A stretch of 64,000 nt of DNA from Agrobacterium sp. RAC06. GTDB taxonomy: Bacteria > Pseudomonadota > Alphaproteobacteria > Rhizobiales > Rhizobiaceae. Where the stretch lies: assembly GCF_001713475.1 (NCBI RefSeq), contig NZ_CP016499.1, positions 3,969,501 to 4,033,500 of the forward strand. The letters run 5' to 3'. This document shows, one piece after another, positions 43,636 through 52,097 of this stretch; within the stretch, counting starts at the first letter, position 1; each line of letters begins with the position of its first letter. Under the pieces are notes generated by a model. That model was given only the letters and a program-made list of their open reading frames with translations. It did no database searches and had not been told where the DNA came from. Made by a program: the position numbers and the translations under genes.

Positions 43636-44076
43636 TCAGGGCCTTCTCGGCCTCGGGAAGGGATCGATGATGATCTCCAGTTCGAAGGACGGATTTCGCA
43701 CGTCGTCCGGCGGCGCGAAGCCGCTTTCCTCGAGCAAAAACCGTCCATCGACCCAGCCTGAAATGCGGGGACGGTCGACGGTGGCGATGCGGCACCAGTA
43801 GCCACCACGACTGTCGCGGCAAGAGAGGCGCTCGATCGGCTGGCCCTCGTCGAGCGCGTGGATGACCCGGAAATTCGGTCCGGCGCCGGAATAGACGGCA
43901 AGGCTCTGGCCAGGGGGCAGGCCGCGGACATGCCAGAGATAGGTGTCTGTCAGCGCTCCGCCGCCATCGAGGTTTGGAGCGGGGATGACTTGCGGTTCCT
44001 GAGCATGCGCGATCAGGTCGGCACCTGCCATCCAGGCGAATGCAGTCAGGATCATCATCGTGGCGCGGTGGTGCAT
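43636..44076 (-). CDS. Secreted SH3-like domain protein
   Basis: This is a 146-residue protein with a signal peptide (about residues 1-25, ending AHAQ). A bacterial SH3-like fold follows: WHVRGLPPGQSLAVYSGAGP, IERLSCRDSRGGYWCRI and ISGWVDGRFLLEE. This is the pattern of small periplasmic SH3 proteins. Two cysteines probably form a disulfide. The C-terminus is Pro/Arg-rich. GGGAG lies six bases before the ATG. It is convergent with the octad-repeat gene and not obviously linked to it. The function is unknown; such domains often bind cell-wall peptides. Confidence 0.78.
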   Translation of the reverse strand: MHHRATMMILTAFAWMAGADLIAHAQEPQVIPAPNLDGGGALTDTYLWHVRGLPPGQSLAVYSGAGPNFRVIHALDEGQPIERLSCRDSRGGYWCRIATVDRPRISGWVDGRFLLEESGFAPPDDVRNPSFELEIIIDPFPRPRRP

Positions 44077-44162
44077 GCGGGGCTCCCTGAAGTGCTCAGC
44101 ACCATACCGGCGGCGGCGTGATGCCGCTACCGCTTTGCTGTGTCAGGGTAAATGCCAACAGC

Positions 44163-44201
44163 CAAAAGGGAAGGGGCCACCGAGATGACCCCTTCCCCTT
44201 A
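44163..44201 (-). terminator. Terminator of the ydc-type operon
   Basis: Read on the minus strand, AAGGGGAAGGGG and CCCCTTCCCTT form a stem with one bulge around a 12-base loop, followed by TTTT. It lies just after the aldehyde dehydrogenase stop at 44225. Confidence 0.8.
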
Positions 44202-44224
44202 TCGCCCTCAGGCCCCTGCAAAGC

Positions 44225-45649
44225 TCAATGCGCAATCATCACATGGCGGACGGTCGTGTAGTCTTCCAGCGCATAGACCGACATGTCCTTGCCATAACCC
44301 GACTGCTTCATGCCGCCATGGGGCATTTCGTTGCAGAGCATGAAGTGGGTGTTGATCCAGGTGCAGCCGTAACGCAGCTTGGCGGCAGTCTGCATGGCGC
44401 GAGAGATGTCCTTGGTCCAGACGGAGGAGGCAAGGCCGTAGTCGCTGTCGTTTGCCCAGGCGACGGCCTGTTCGGCTTCGGTGAAGCGGGTGACGGAGAC
44501 GACGGGGCCGAAGACTTCGCGGCGGACGATTTCGTCGTCTTGCGTCGCGCCGGCAATGACTGTTGGCGTGTAGAAGAAGCCCTTGTCGGAGCCGAGCTTG
44601 CCGCCGGTCACGACTTCCATGTGCTTGTGTTCGGCGGCGCGGGTGACGAAGCTTTCGACGCGGTCGCGCTGGCGCTTTGAGATCAGCGGGCCGATCTCGT
44701 TTTCAGCATCGTCGGCCTGGTTGAACTTGATGGTGGAGACGGCGCTCGCGAGATCGGCAACGAAGCGGTCGTAGATCTTGTCGGCGGCGTAAATGCGGCA
44801 GGCGGCGGTGCAGTCCTGGCCGGCATTGTAATAGCCGAAGGTGCGGATGGCTGAGACGACGGCGTCGATATCGGCATCGTCATGGACGATGACCGGGGCC
44901 TTGCCGCCGAGCTCCAGATGTGTGCGCTTCACCGTCTTGGCGGCTGCCGTCATGATCTTCTTGCCGGTGGCGATATCGCCGGTGATCGACAGCATCTGGA
45001 TTTTCGGATTGTTGATCAGCGCGTTGCCGACGCTCTCGCCGCGGCCGAGAATGACATTGACCACGCCTTCGGGCAGGATGTCGGCCATGACCTTGGCGAG
45101 CTTGAGGGCCGTCAGCGGCGTCTGCTCGGAGGGCTTGAAGACGATGGTGTTGCCGCCGGCCAGCGCCGGTGCGAGCTTCCAGGCCATCATCATCAGCGGG
45201 TAATTCCAGGGCGCAATCGAGCCGATGACGCCCACGGCATCGCGGCGGATCATCGAGGTGAAGCCTGGCAGGTATTCGCCGGAGACCGGGGCCTGCAGCG
45301 TGCGGATTGCACCGGCAAAGAAGCGGTAGCAATCGACGATCGCCGGGATTTCATCGTTGAGCACGGCGTTGATCGGCTTGCCGCAGTTGAGGCTTTCCAA
45401 CGCTGCGAAGGCGGCTGCGTCTTTTTCGATCACGTCGGCGATCGCCAGCAGGTAGCCGGCGCGCTGGCCGGGCGTCGTCTGCGACCAGGAAACGAAGGCG
45501 CCTTCGGCAGCGTCAACGGCCGCCTCGACCTGAGCGAGCGAGGCTTCGGGGAGATCGACGATCAATTCGCCGGTCTTGGGGTTCAGGATCTTCTCGTCCG
45601 TCTCTGTGCCGGCTTCGAGCTTGGCGCCGATCAGCATCTGGGTGTCCAT
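44225..45649 (-). CDS. patD: Gamma-aminobutyraldehyde dehydrogenase (PatD/YdcW type)
   Basis: This is a 474-residue NAD-dependent aldehyde dehydrogenase, the same length as E. coli PatD (YdcW). Catalytic residues sit at the expected places: N149 (APWNYP), K172 (FKPSEQTP), E246 (LELGGKAP) and C280 (GQDCTAACR). The C-terminal [16 protein letters not shown] is typical. It oxidises 4-aminobutyraldehyde, formed from putrescine, to GABA in the cytoplasm. The start ATG 45649 has GGGAG upstream. It is the last gene behind a YdcSTUV-type ABC importer, exactly as in the E. coli ydcSTUVW cluster. Confidence 0.92.
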   Translation of the reverse strand: MDTQMLIGAKLEAGTETDEKILNPKTGELIVDLPEASLAQVEAAVDAAEGAFVSWSQTTPGQRAGYLLAIADVIEKDAAAFAALESLNCGKPINAVLNDEIPAIVDCYRFFAGAIRTLQAPVSGEYLPGFTSMIRRDAVGVIGSIAPWNYPLMMMAWKLAPALAGGNTIVFKPSEQTPLTALKLAKVMADILPEGVVNVILGRGESVGNALINNPKIQMLSITGDIATGKKIMTAAAKTVKRTHLELGGKAPVIVHDDADIDAVVSAIRTFGYYNAGQDCTAACRIYAADKIYDRFVADLASAVSTIKFNQADDAENEIGPLISKRQRDRVESFVTRAAEHKHMEVVTGGKLGSDKGFFYTPTVIAGATQDDEIVRREVFGPVVSVTRFTEAEQAVAWANDSDYGLASSVWTKDISRAMQTAAKLRYGCTWINTHFMLCNEMPHGGMKQSGYGKDMSVYALEDYTTVRHVMIAH

Positions 45650-45716
45650 GTCGTTCTCCCTTGTATCAGACTTCATTTGCGAGACCGCGCGGCCGTTGCT
45701 GCACGGGTTCGATGGT

Positions 45717-46532
45717 TCATTTGCCGCTGCCCGCGATCTGGTCGGTATCGCGGGTCAGATAATAGGCTGCCAGGATCGGCAGGAAAGTGACGATCACGAC
45801 GATCATCGCGACCACATTGGTCACCGGGCGCTGGCGTGGGCGGATCAGTTCTTCCAGCATCCAGATCGGCAGGGTCGACTGCTGGCCGGCGGTAAAGGTG
45901 GTGACGATGACCTCGTCGAAGGAGAGCGCAAAGGCAAGCATGCCACCGGCCAGAAGCGCCGTTGCGATGTTCGGCAGGATCACATGGCGGAAGGTCTGGA
46001 AACCATCGGCGCCAAGATCCATCGAGGCCTCGATCAGCGAGCCGGAGGTGCGGCGGAAGCGGGCGACGGCGTTGTTGTAGACAACGACGACGCAGAAGGT
46101 GGCGTGGCCGAGAATGATCGTCCAGAAGGTGAAAGGGATGTCCGCCAGCGAGAAGGCCGAGCGGAGCGCAATGCCGGTGATGATGCCGGGTAGTGCGATC
46201 GGCAGGATGACGAGCAGCGAGATCACTTCTCGACCGAAGAATTTCGTCCGCGCGACGGCTGCGGCGGCGAGCGTGCCGAGTACCATGGCAATGACGGTTG
46301 CGATGCTCGCGACCTTGACCGAGAGTGTAAGCGCTTCCCAGATATCCGGGCGGTTCCAGGCGACGGCAAACCATTTCGTGGTGAAGCCCGGCGGTGGCCA
46401 CTGGAAGCTCTTTTCCTCCGTCGTGAAGGCATAGACGAAGATCAAGAGGATCGGCAGATGCAGGAAGGCAAGGCCGAGGCCCGCGGCGATCTTGAGCGAC
46501 AGGCCCGCGGATTGGGAGCGGTCAGAGCGCAT
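45717..46532 (-). CDS. ydcV: YdcV-type ABC transporter permease
   Basis: This is a 271-residue inner membrane permease with six helices. The EAA loop is [20 protein letters not shown], followed by [20 protein letters not shown] and a cytoplasmic [13 protein letters not shown] segment. ATG 46532 overlaps the stop of the companion permease by 11 bases. It pairs with the YdcU-type permease. Confidence 0.9.
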   Translation of the reverse strand: MRSDRSQSAGLSLKIAAGLGLAFLHLPILLIFVYAFTTEEKSFQWPPPGFTTKWFAVAWNRPDIWEALTLSVKVASIATVIAMVLGTLAAAAVARTKFFGREVISLLVILPIALPGIITGIALRSAFSLADIPFTFWTIILGHATFCVVVVYNNAVARFRRTSGSLIEASMDLGADGFQTFRHVILPNIATALLAGGMLAFALSFDEVIVTTFTAGQQSTLPIWMLEELIRPRQRPVTNVVAMIVVIVTFLPILAAYYLTRDTDQIAGSGK

Positions 46533-47472
46533 CGAAGGCCCCCATGCGTTTTGCGATGGTCAAGTAAATGCCCATGATGACGATCGGCACCACCGAGAAG
46601 GCGGCGGCAAGCGGGATATTGCCGGCGGTACCCTGCTGGGCATAGACGGCCTGGCCGATGAAGAGCCGCGAGGTGCCGACGATCTGCGGGATGATGTAAT
46701 CGCCCATGGTCAGCGAGAAGGTGAAGATCGAGCCGGCGACAATGCCGGGCAGCGCCAGCGGAAAGAGCACATGGCGGAAGGTCTGGCGGCTATCGGCGCC
46801 GAGATCGCCCGAGGCTTCGATCAGGTTGCCGGGCACACGTTCAAGGGCCGCCTGGGTCGGCAGGATCATGAACGGCAGCCAGACATAGACGAAGACGATG
46901 AAGGTGCCGAGATAGCTGATCGACAGGGAATTGCCGCCGATGACGGGGATGGCGAGCAGTCCATCGAGTAGCCAGGTCAGATGCAGCTTGGCGAAGATCC
47001 AGGTGAGGATGCCTTCCTTGGCGAGGATCAGCTTCCAGGCATAGACCTTGACGAGATAGCTCGACCAGAGCGGCAGCATGATGCCGAGATAGAAGACGGC
47101 CTTCCAGCGGCCTTTGGCATAACGTGCGGCGTAATAGGCGATCGGGAAGGCGATGACGGCGGAAGCGAGCGTAACAGCGGCCGACATCAGCAGCGTGCGC
47201 AGGATGATGTCGAAATTGGCCGGGCGCAGCAGTTCGCCATAGGTCGCCAGCGTGAACTCGTAATTGATCAGGCCGGAGAATTCATCGATCGAGAAGAAGC
47301 TCTGCAGAAGCAGTGCCACCAGCGAGCCGACATAGATGATGCCGAGCCAGAGCAGGGGCGGCACCAGCATCAGCACCAGCAGCAGGTTGGGACGCCGCCA
47401 GAACAGATCCGAGAGCCGCCCCATCAGGCCCTGACGGCCAGGGGTGATGGCAGATGTGGAGATCGCCGTCAT
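46522..47472 (-). CDS. ydcU: YdcU-type ABC transporter permease
   Basis: This is a 316-residue permease with six helices and the long first periplasmic loop of this family. The EAA loop is [20 protein letters not shown], followed by [21 protein letters not shown] 47472 overlaps the ATPase gene's stop by four bases and its own stop overlaps the next permease. Confidence 0.91.
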   Translation of the reverse strand: MTAISTSAITPGRQGLMGRLSDLFWRRPNLLLVLMLVPPLLWLGIIYVGSLVALLLQSFFSIDEFSGLINYEFTLATYGELLRPANFDIILRTLLMSAAVTLASAVIAFPIAYYAARYAKGRWKAVFYLGIMLPLWSSYLVKVYAWKLILAKEGILTWIFAKLHLTWLLDGLLAIPVIGGNSLSISYLGTFIVFVYVWLPFMILPTQAALERVPGNLIEASGDLGADSRQTFRHVLFPLALPGIVAGSIFTFSLTMGDYIIPQIVGTSRLFIGQAVYAQQGTAGNIPLAAAFSVVPIVIMGIYLTIAKRMGAFDAL

Positions 47473-48458
47473 GCGCCGGCCTCCATGTAATGTGGGTCGG
47501 CAGGCGACCAGACGATGCGGATGCTTTCGCCTGTTTGAGGCGCGGCTTGGCCGGCGGGTAGCGAGATGGTGAGTGCGGCCACTGCCGTTTCGACGAAGAG
47601 CTTGGTCGAGGCGCCGAGGAAGCTGGTCGAGCGCACGGTCGCCTCGATGCCACCTTCCGAGACGATGCGGATGGCTTCGGGGCGTAGGCTTGTCCAGCGG
47701 GCCTCGCCGCCCAGCGCCTTCATCGCTTCGGGCGCAATCACATTCGAAGAGCCGACGAAATCGGCAACGAAGCGGGTGCGGGGGCGGCTGTAGATCTCGT
47801 ACGGGGTGCCGGCCTGGACGATCTTGCCGTCATTGAAGACGGCAACGCGGTCGGCCATGGACAGCGCTTCGCCCTGATCATGGGTGACGAAGACAAAGGT
47901 GATGCCGAGCGAGCGCTGCAGGCTTTTCAGCTCCTCCTGCATCTGTTCGCGCAGCTTCAGGTCCAGCGCGCCGAGTGGCTCATCGAGCAGCAGAACCTTG
48001 GGCTTGTTGACGAGAGCGCGGGCCAGCGCCACGCGCTGCCGCTGGCCGCCGGAAAGCTGGCCGGGCTTGCGGGCGCCGTAGCCGGGGAGCTTTACCATCT
48101 CCAAGGCTTTCTCTGCCTCGCGGTGGCGCTCGGCTTTGGCGACGCCCTTGACCATCAGGCCATAGGCGACGTTGTCGAGAATGTTGAGGTGGGGGAAGAG
48201 GGCATAGTCCTGGAAGACCGTGTTGACGTTGCGCCGATAGGGCGGCACGCCCTCGGCAGTTTCGCCGAAGATCTCGATATGGCCCGCGGTCGGCTGTTCG
48301 AAGCCGGCAATCAGGCGCAGGCAGGTCGTCTTGCCGGAACCTGAAGGGCCGAGCATGGCGAAGAATTCGCCTGGCTCGACGGTCAGGTCGACGGCATCGA
48401 CGGCTTTCACGCTGCCGAAATGGCGCGAGACCTTCGAGAAGGAGACGGCTGCGGTCAT
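47469..48458 (-). CDS. ydcT: YdcT-type ABC transporter ATPase
   Basis: This is a 329-residue ATPase. Walker A is GPSGSGKT at residues 37-44, the signature is [15 protein letters not shown], Walker B is [13 protein letters not shown] and the switch histidine is in FVTHDQGEAL. A short TOBE-type C-terminal domain follows. ATG 48458 has GGAG six bases upstream; the longer frame runs through a palindromic repeat. It energises the YdcUV-type permease. Confidence 0.92.
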   Translation of the reverse strand: MTAAVSFSKVSRHFGSVKAVDAVDLTVEPGEFFAMLGPSGSGKTTCLRLIAGFEQPTAGHIEIFGETAEGVPPYRRNVNTVFQDYALFPHLNILDNVAYGLMVKGVAKAERHREAEKALEMVKLPGYGARKPGQLSGGQRQRVALARALVNKPKVLLLDEPLGALDLKLREQMQEELKSLQRSLGITFVFVTHDQGEALSMADRVAVFNDGKIVQAGTPYEIYSRPRTRFVADFVGSSNVIAPEAMKALGGEARWTSLRPEAIRIVSEGGIEATVRSTSFLGASTKLFVETAVAALTISLPAGQAAPQTGESIRIVWSPADPHYMEAGA

Positions 48459-48482
48459 GGGGACTCCAGAGGTATGTGAGGT

Positions 48483-48644
48483 GTGCCGCCGACAGGCGGC
48501 CTCTTCTCCCCAGCGGGGAGAAGTGCCGAGCATAGCGAGGCGATGAGGGGGGCCGAAGGCCAGGAGGCCCCACGAGAGGCTAGAGGCTTCGCCTCCCCCT
48601 CATCCGGTCCTGCGGACCACCTTCTCCCCGCTGGGGAGAAGGGG
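48483..48644. repeat. GC-rich palindromic intergenic repeat inside the ydc-type operon (copy C)
   Basis: Two small hairpins, CTTCTCCCC-AGC-GGGGAGAAG (48503-48523) and CTTCTCCCC-GCT-GGGGAGAAG near 48621-48641, flank a centre with GATGAGGGGG and CCCCCTCATC arms. It lies in the 192-base gap between the binding-protein and ATPase genes. The hairpin could lower or stabilise downstream transcript levels relative to the binding protein. Confidence 0.75.
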
Positions 48645-48650
48645 AAACGA

Positions 48651-49808
48651 TCACCGTCCGCCGATTACGCCGATATAGTCGGAAACCCAGCGGTGGTAGG
48701 GGACGCATTCGCCCTGGCTTTCGCACTTGGAGACCGGGGTTTTCCAGAACTTGATCTTCTCGAAGTTCTCGAAGCCATTGTTCTTGCAGCCGTCATCGGT
48801 CAGGAGCGCATTGCCCTTGCAGGCTGATGGAACCGAGGGAACCGTGCCGAACCAGGCGGAGACGTCACCCTGGACCTTGGGCGAGAGCGAATGCTCCATC
48901 CACATATAAGCGCAGTTCGGGTGCTCGCTCTCGGCATGCAGCATGGTCGTGTCGGCCCAGCCGGTGACGCCTTCCTTCGGGAAGACAGAGGCGACGGGCT
49001 GGTCGGCCTTCAGGAGGTTGACCTGGAAGGGCCAGGATCCGGAGGCAACCACGCCTTCGTTCTTGAAATCGTCGATCTGGATGAAGGCGTCGTGCCAGTA
49101 GCGGCTGACCAGCGTGCGCTGGACGCGCAGGAGGTCAAGGGCTGCCTTGTACTGGTCTTCGTTCAGCTCGAAGGGGTCCTTGATGCCAAGTTCCGGCTTG
49201 TGGAACATCAGGTAGTTGGCAGCATCAGCGACATGGATCGGGCCGTCATAGGCCTGGACGCGACCCTTGTTCGACTTGCCGTCGGCGAGCGTCATCTCTT
49301 CGAAGACGACGTTCCAGCTGTCGGGGGCTTTGTCGCCGAAGGCCTTGGTGTTGTACATCAAGACGTTCGGGCCCCAGACGTAAGGCGTGCCGTAATGGAC
49401 GCCGTCCTTGGTGTGCCAGGGGGCGTTCTGCAGGCGCTCGTCGATGGTGCTCCAGGAGGGGATGAGGGCCGTGTTGATCGGCTGGACGCGCTTGCCGGCC
49501 ACGAGGCGCAGCGATGCATCGCCCGAGGCGGTGACGAGGTCAAAGCCGCCTTCGTTCATCAGGGCGACCATTTCATCCGAGGTGGCGGCGGTCTTCACCG
49601 AGACCATGCAGCCGGTTTTCTTCTCGAATTCGGTGACCCAGTCGAAATTCTTGTCGGTTTCGCCGCGCTCGATATAGCCGGCCCAGGCGACGATGGAGAG
49701 TGCGCCTTCGCCGGCTCCGAGTGCCTGCAAAGGCTCCTGGGCGACAGCAGCGGTGGTCATACTCAAGATGGAGGCGAGGACAGTGCAAGACTTCAAAAGA
49801 GATTTCAT
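48651..49808 (-). CDS. ydcS: YdcS-type ABC transporter substrate-binding protein
   Basis: This is a 385-residue extracytoplasmic binding protein, close in length to E. coli YdcS (381). The signal peptide covers about residues 1-23 (ending TTAAVAQ). The mature protein has LSIVAWAGYIERGETDKNFD, GPNVLMYNTKAFGD and a cysteine-rich C-terminus (ACKGNALLTDDGC, SKCESQGEC) that likely forms two disulfides. GGGAG precedes ATG 49808. It probably binds putrescine or a related amine, because aminobutyraldehyde dehydrogenase is in the same operon. A LysR regulator lies just upstream on the same strand. Confidence 0.9.
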   Translation of the reverse strand: MKSLLKSCTVLASILSMTTAAVAQEPLQALGAGEGALSIVAWAGYIERGETDKNFDWVTEFEKKTGCMVSVKTAATSDEMVALMNEGGFDLVTASGDASLRLVAGKRVQPINTALIPSWSTIDERLQNAPWHTKDGVHYGTPYVWGPNVLMYNTKAFGDKAPDSWNVVFEEMTLADGKSNKGRVQAYDGPIHVADAANYLMFHKPELGIKDPFELNEDQYKAALDLLRVQRTLVSRYWHDAFIQIDDFKNEGVVASGSWPFQVNLLKADQPVASVFPKEGVTGWADTTMLHAESEHPNCAYMWMEHSLSPKVQGDVSAWFGTVPSVPSACKGNALLTDDGCKNNGFENFEKIKFWKTPVSKCESQGECVPYHRWVSDYIGVIGGR

Positions 49809-49961
49809 CGCGAGGTCTCCCGGTTGTGAGGGCCGCGTTTTGCGGCTTTATGTTCCCGGAAAGAAAGTTGCCGCGAATTAACCGCATTCGCAAATTCATT
49901 CGTCAGAATGCCGGTATCGGTTTTTCCGATGGCGGCGGATTTTCTCCTGGTTCGTGGGGAT

Positions 49962-50079
49962 GCCCCTCATCCCCCTGCCGGGACCTTCTCCCCGCAGGCG
50001 GGGAGAAGGGAGCACGACGCTGCCGCATCGGCCTTCTCCCCGTTCACGGGGAGAAGGTGGCGGCAGCCGGATGAGGGGC
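49962..50079. repeat. GC-rich palindromic intergenic repeat (copy D)
   Basis: An 11-base outer arm GCCCCTCATCC pairs perfectly with GGATGAGGGGC, and CCTTCTCCCCG pairs with CGGGGAGAAGG. The element is a near-perfect large palindrome of about 118 bases. It lies between the LysR gene and the binding-protein gene. Confidence 0.8.
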
Positions 50080-50091
50080 AATCACTACACT

Positions 50092-51000
50092 TCACCTGAC
50101 CCGCCCACTGCGGCTCGCCTCAGCGATCCCCACGAAATCCCGCGCGGATTGCGGCAGGCTCGAGCCCTTCCGCCAGACCATGCCGACCTGCACCACCGGA
50201 AGCGCGCCGGAGACGTCGCGGCTTTCGATGCGGTCGCCTTCCAGCGACCAGGGGCGGTAGACGAGGTCGGGGAGGAGCGCCACGCCGGCGCCGGTGGCGA
50301 CGAGACTGCGGACGGCTTCAACCGATCGGGTGCGGAAGGCAACATGCGGGCGGGCGCCGAGCGCCGACAGGAGCTTGCCGGTGTTCTCCTCGATTTCGTC
50401 CACTGTCAGCATGATCAGCGGTTCTCGTGTGATGTCGGCAATCGAGATGATGTCGGCGGAGACGAGCGGGTGGCCAATGGGCAGCCACAGACGGTAGGGC
50501 GAGGTTTCCAGGATCTCGGCCTGCAGCGCCATGCGGTCGCGCAGGTTGGAGATCACCATGACGGCGACATCGAGTTCGCCGCCGATCAGCAGGTGTTCGA
50601 GATAGGAGCCGTTGTCCTCGATCGCGGAGACTTCGACGCCCGGGCAGGCGCGGCGGTAGCGGGCCAGCAGATCTGACAGCACGTAGCCGGCGACGAGCGA
50701 GGTGACGCCGATGTTGAGCGTGCCGCCGGTGCTGTTCTGGGTCTCGGTGAAAACGTTGCGGGCATCGGAGACATCGGCCAGAATCTTCGTTGCGTGGCGC
50801 AGAAACTGGTGGCCGTTATAGGTGATCGTCAGGCCGCGTGGGTGGCGCTCGAAGAGTTCGACGCCGAGATCGCCCTCGAGTTCCTTGATCGCCTCGGTGA
50901 CGGAAGACTGGGAGATCAGCAGGTTTTGGGCAGCGCGCGTCACCGACCCCTGTTCGGCAACGGCGACGAAATACTGCAACTGACGGAGGGTGAAGGCCAT
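50092..51000 (-). CDS. LysR-family transcriptional regulator
   Basis: This is a 302-residue LysR regulator. It has an N-terminal winged helix-turn-helix (LRQLQYFVAVAEQGSVTRAA, then SQSSVTEAIKELEGDLG) and an inducer-binding domain with GTLNIGVTSLVAGY and GVALLPDLVYRP. ATG 51000 is taken as the start; a GTG at 51015 is possible, and neither has a strong ribosome site. It precedes the ydcS-type gene in the same direction, so it may regulate that amine-uptake operon. The target is inference. Confidence 0.9.
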   Translation of the reverse strand: MAFTLRQLQYFVAVAEQGSVTRAAQNLLISQSSVTEAIKELEGDLGVELFERHPRGLTITYNGHQFLRHATKILADVSDARNVFTETQNSTGGTLNIGVTSLVAGYVLSDLLARYRRACPGVEVSAIEDNGSYLEHLLIGGELDVAVMVISNLRDRMALQAEILETSPYRLWLPIGHPLVSADIISIADITREPLIMLTVDEIEENTGKLLSALGARPHVAFRTRSVEAVRSLVATGAGVALLPDLVYRPWSLEGDRIESRDVSGALPVVQVGMVWRKGSSLPQSARDFVGIAEASRSGRVR

Positions 51001-51185
51001 GAGCTTATGAAGCACGGCGCCCGTCTGGAGGCAAGCTGATCGAAAGGCGCCAGGCGAAGGGTTGTCAGGTTACACGGCAGCTTTGCAAAACTGCACTAGG
51101 CAACACGCGGCCAAGGTGTAGGATTGCATGGCCCGCGCCGTTGGTTCGCCCACGGATCCTTCCTCGTGCAAAGCATTTTCGTCCC

Positions 51186-52082
51186 ATGAAATCGACGCCG
51201 CTCGGCTATCTCTTCACCTTTCTCGCATTTTCCGTCTTTGCCATTCAGGACGGCCTTTCCAAGCATCTCGGCGAGACCCACTCGCCGGTTCAGGTGGCCA
51301 TGGTGCGCTACTGGGCCTTTGTCGCCTTCGCGCTGTTCCTGGCGATGCGGTCGTCCGGTGGCCTGAGCGTCGCGGTCAACACGAAGCGGCCGTTTCTGCA
51401 GGTCCTCAGGGGCCTCATTCTCTTCTTGCAGATCCTGATCTCGATCGTCGCCTTTACCCAGGTGGGGCTGGCGCAGAGCCAGGCGATCTTCGCGGCCGGG
51501 CCGATTTTCGTGGCACTCCTCTCCATGCCCATCCTCGGCGAAAAGGTCGGCTGGCGGCGCTGGACCGCGATCCTTTTCGGCCTTGTCGGCGTCGTCATCA
51601 TGCTTGCGCCCAGCGGTGACGGCTTCAATAGCTATATCTGGCTGCCGTTGATCTGCGCCGTGCTCGGCGCGATCTACGGGATTGCCACACGTCTCGTCAG
51701 TCGCGACGACCAGCCGTCGACGAGTTTCTTCTATCTGGCGATCGTCGGGTTCATCGGCTCGAACCTGCTCGGTCCTTTCTTCTGGACGCCGTTCACGCCG
51801 GTGGGATGGGGCCTGATGTTAGCGCTGTGTTGCACCGGTATCATCGGGCATCTTTCGCTGATCAAAGCCTATGAAAACCTCGATGCCGTGATCGTCCAGC
51901 CGATCTCCTATTGGCAGCTTGTGCTGGGTGCTATGATTGCGGTCACCGTGTTTGGCGAAGTGCTGCGCTGGAACACGGTGGTCGGCGCCGTGATCGTTGT
52001 CGGCGCCGGCCTCTTCACGGTCTGGCGGGAATGGGTGGTGTCGCGCCGTGCCAAGCGCGCCGAGGAAGAGGCACGGGTATGA
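51186..52082 (+). CDS. EamA/DMT-family membrane transporter
   Basis: This is a 298-residue protein with ten predicted helices arranged as two EamA repeats. The first repeat has FLAFSVFAIQDGLSKHLGE and ALLSMPILGEKVGWRRW. The second has VQPISYWQLVLGAMIAV and FGEVLRWNTVVGAVIV. Members export amino acids or other metabolites; the substrate here is unknown. It is divergent from the LysR gene and ends 15 bases before the convergent ArsA gene. Confidence 0.9.
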   Translation: MKSTPLGYLFTFLAFSVFAIQDGLSKHLGETHSPVQVAMVRYWAFVAFALFLAMRSSGGLSVAVNTKRPFLQVLRGLILFLQILISIVAFTQVGLAQSQAIFAAGPIFVALLSMPILGEKVGWRRWTAILFGLVGVVIMLAPSGDGFNSYIWLPLICAVLGAIYGIATRLVSRDDQPSTSFFYLAIVGFIGSNLLGPFFWTPFTPVGWGLMLALCCTGIIGHLSLIKAYENLDAVIVQPISYWQLVLGAMIAVTVFGEVLRWNTVVGAVIVVGAGLFTVWREWVVSRRAKRAEEEARV

Positions 52083-52097
52083 TATGCTGCGGAGGTC

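Noticed and set aside
44077..44224. Small gene between the SH3 protein and the aldehyde dehydrogenase
   Set aside because: The short open frame over 44152-44343 runs through the terminator and into the dehydrogenase gene. It has no coding character.
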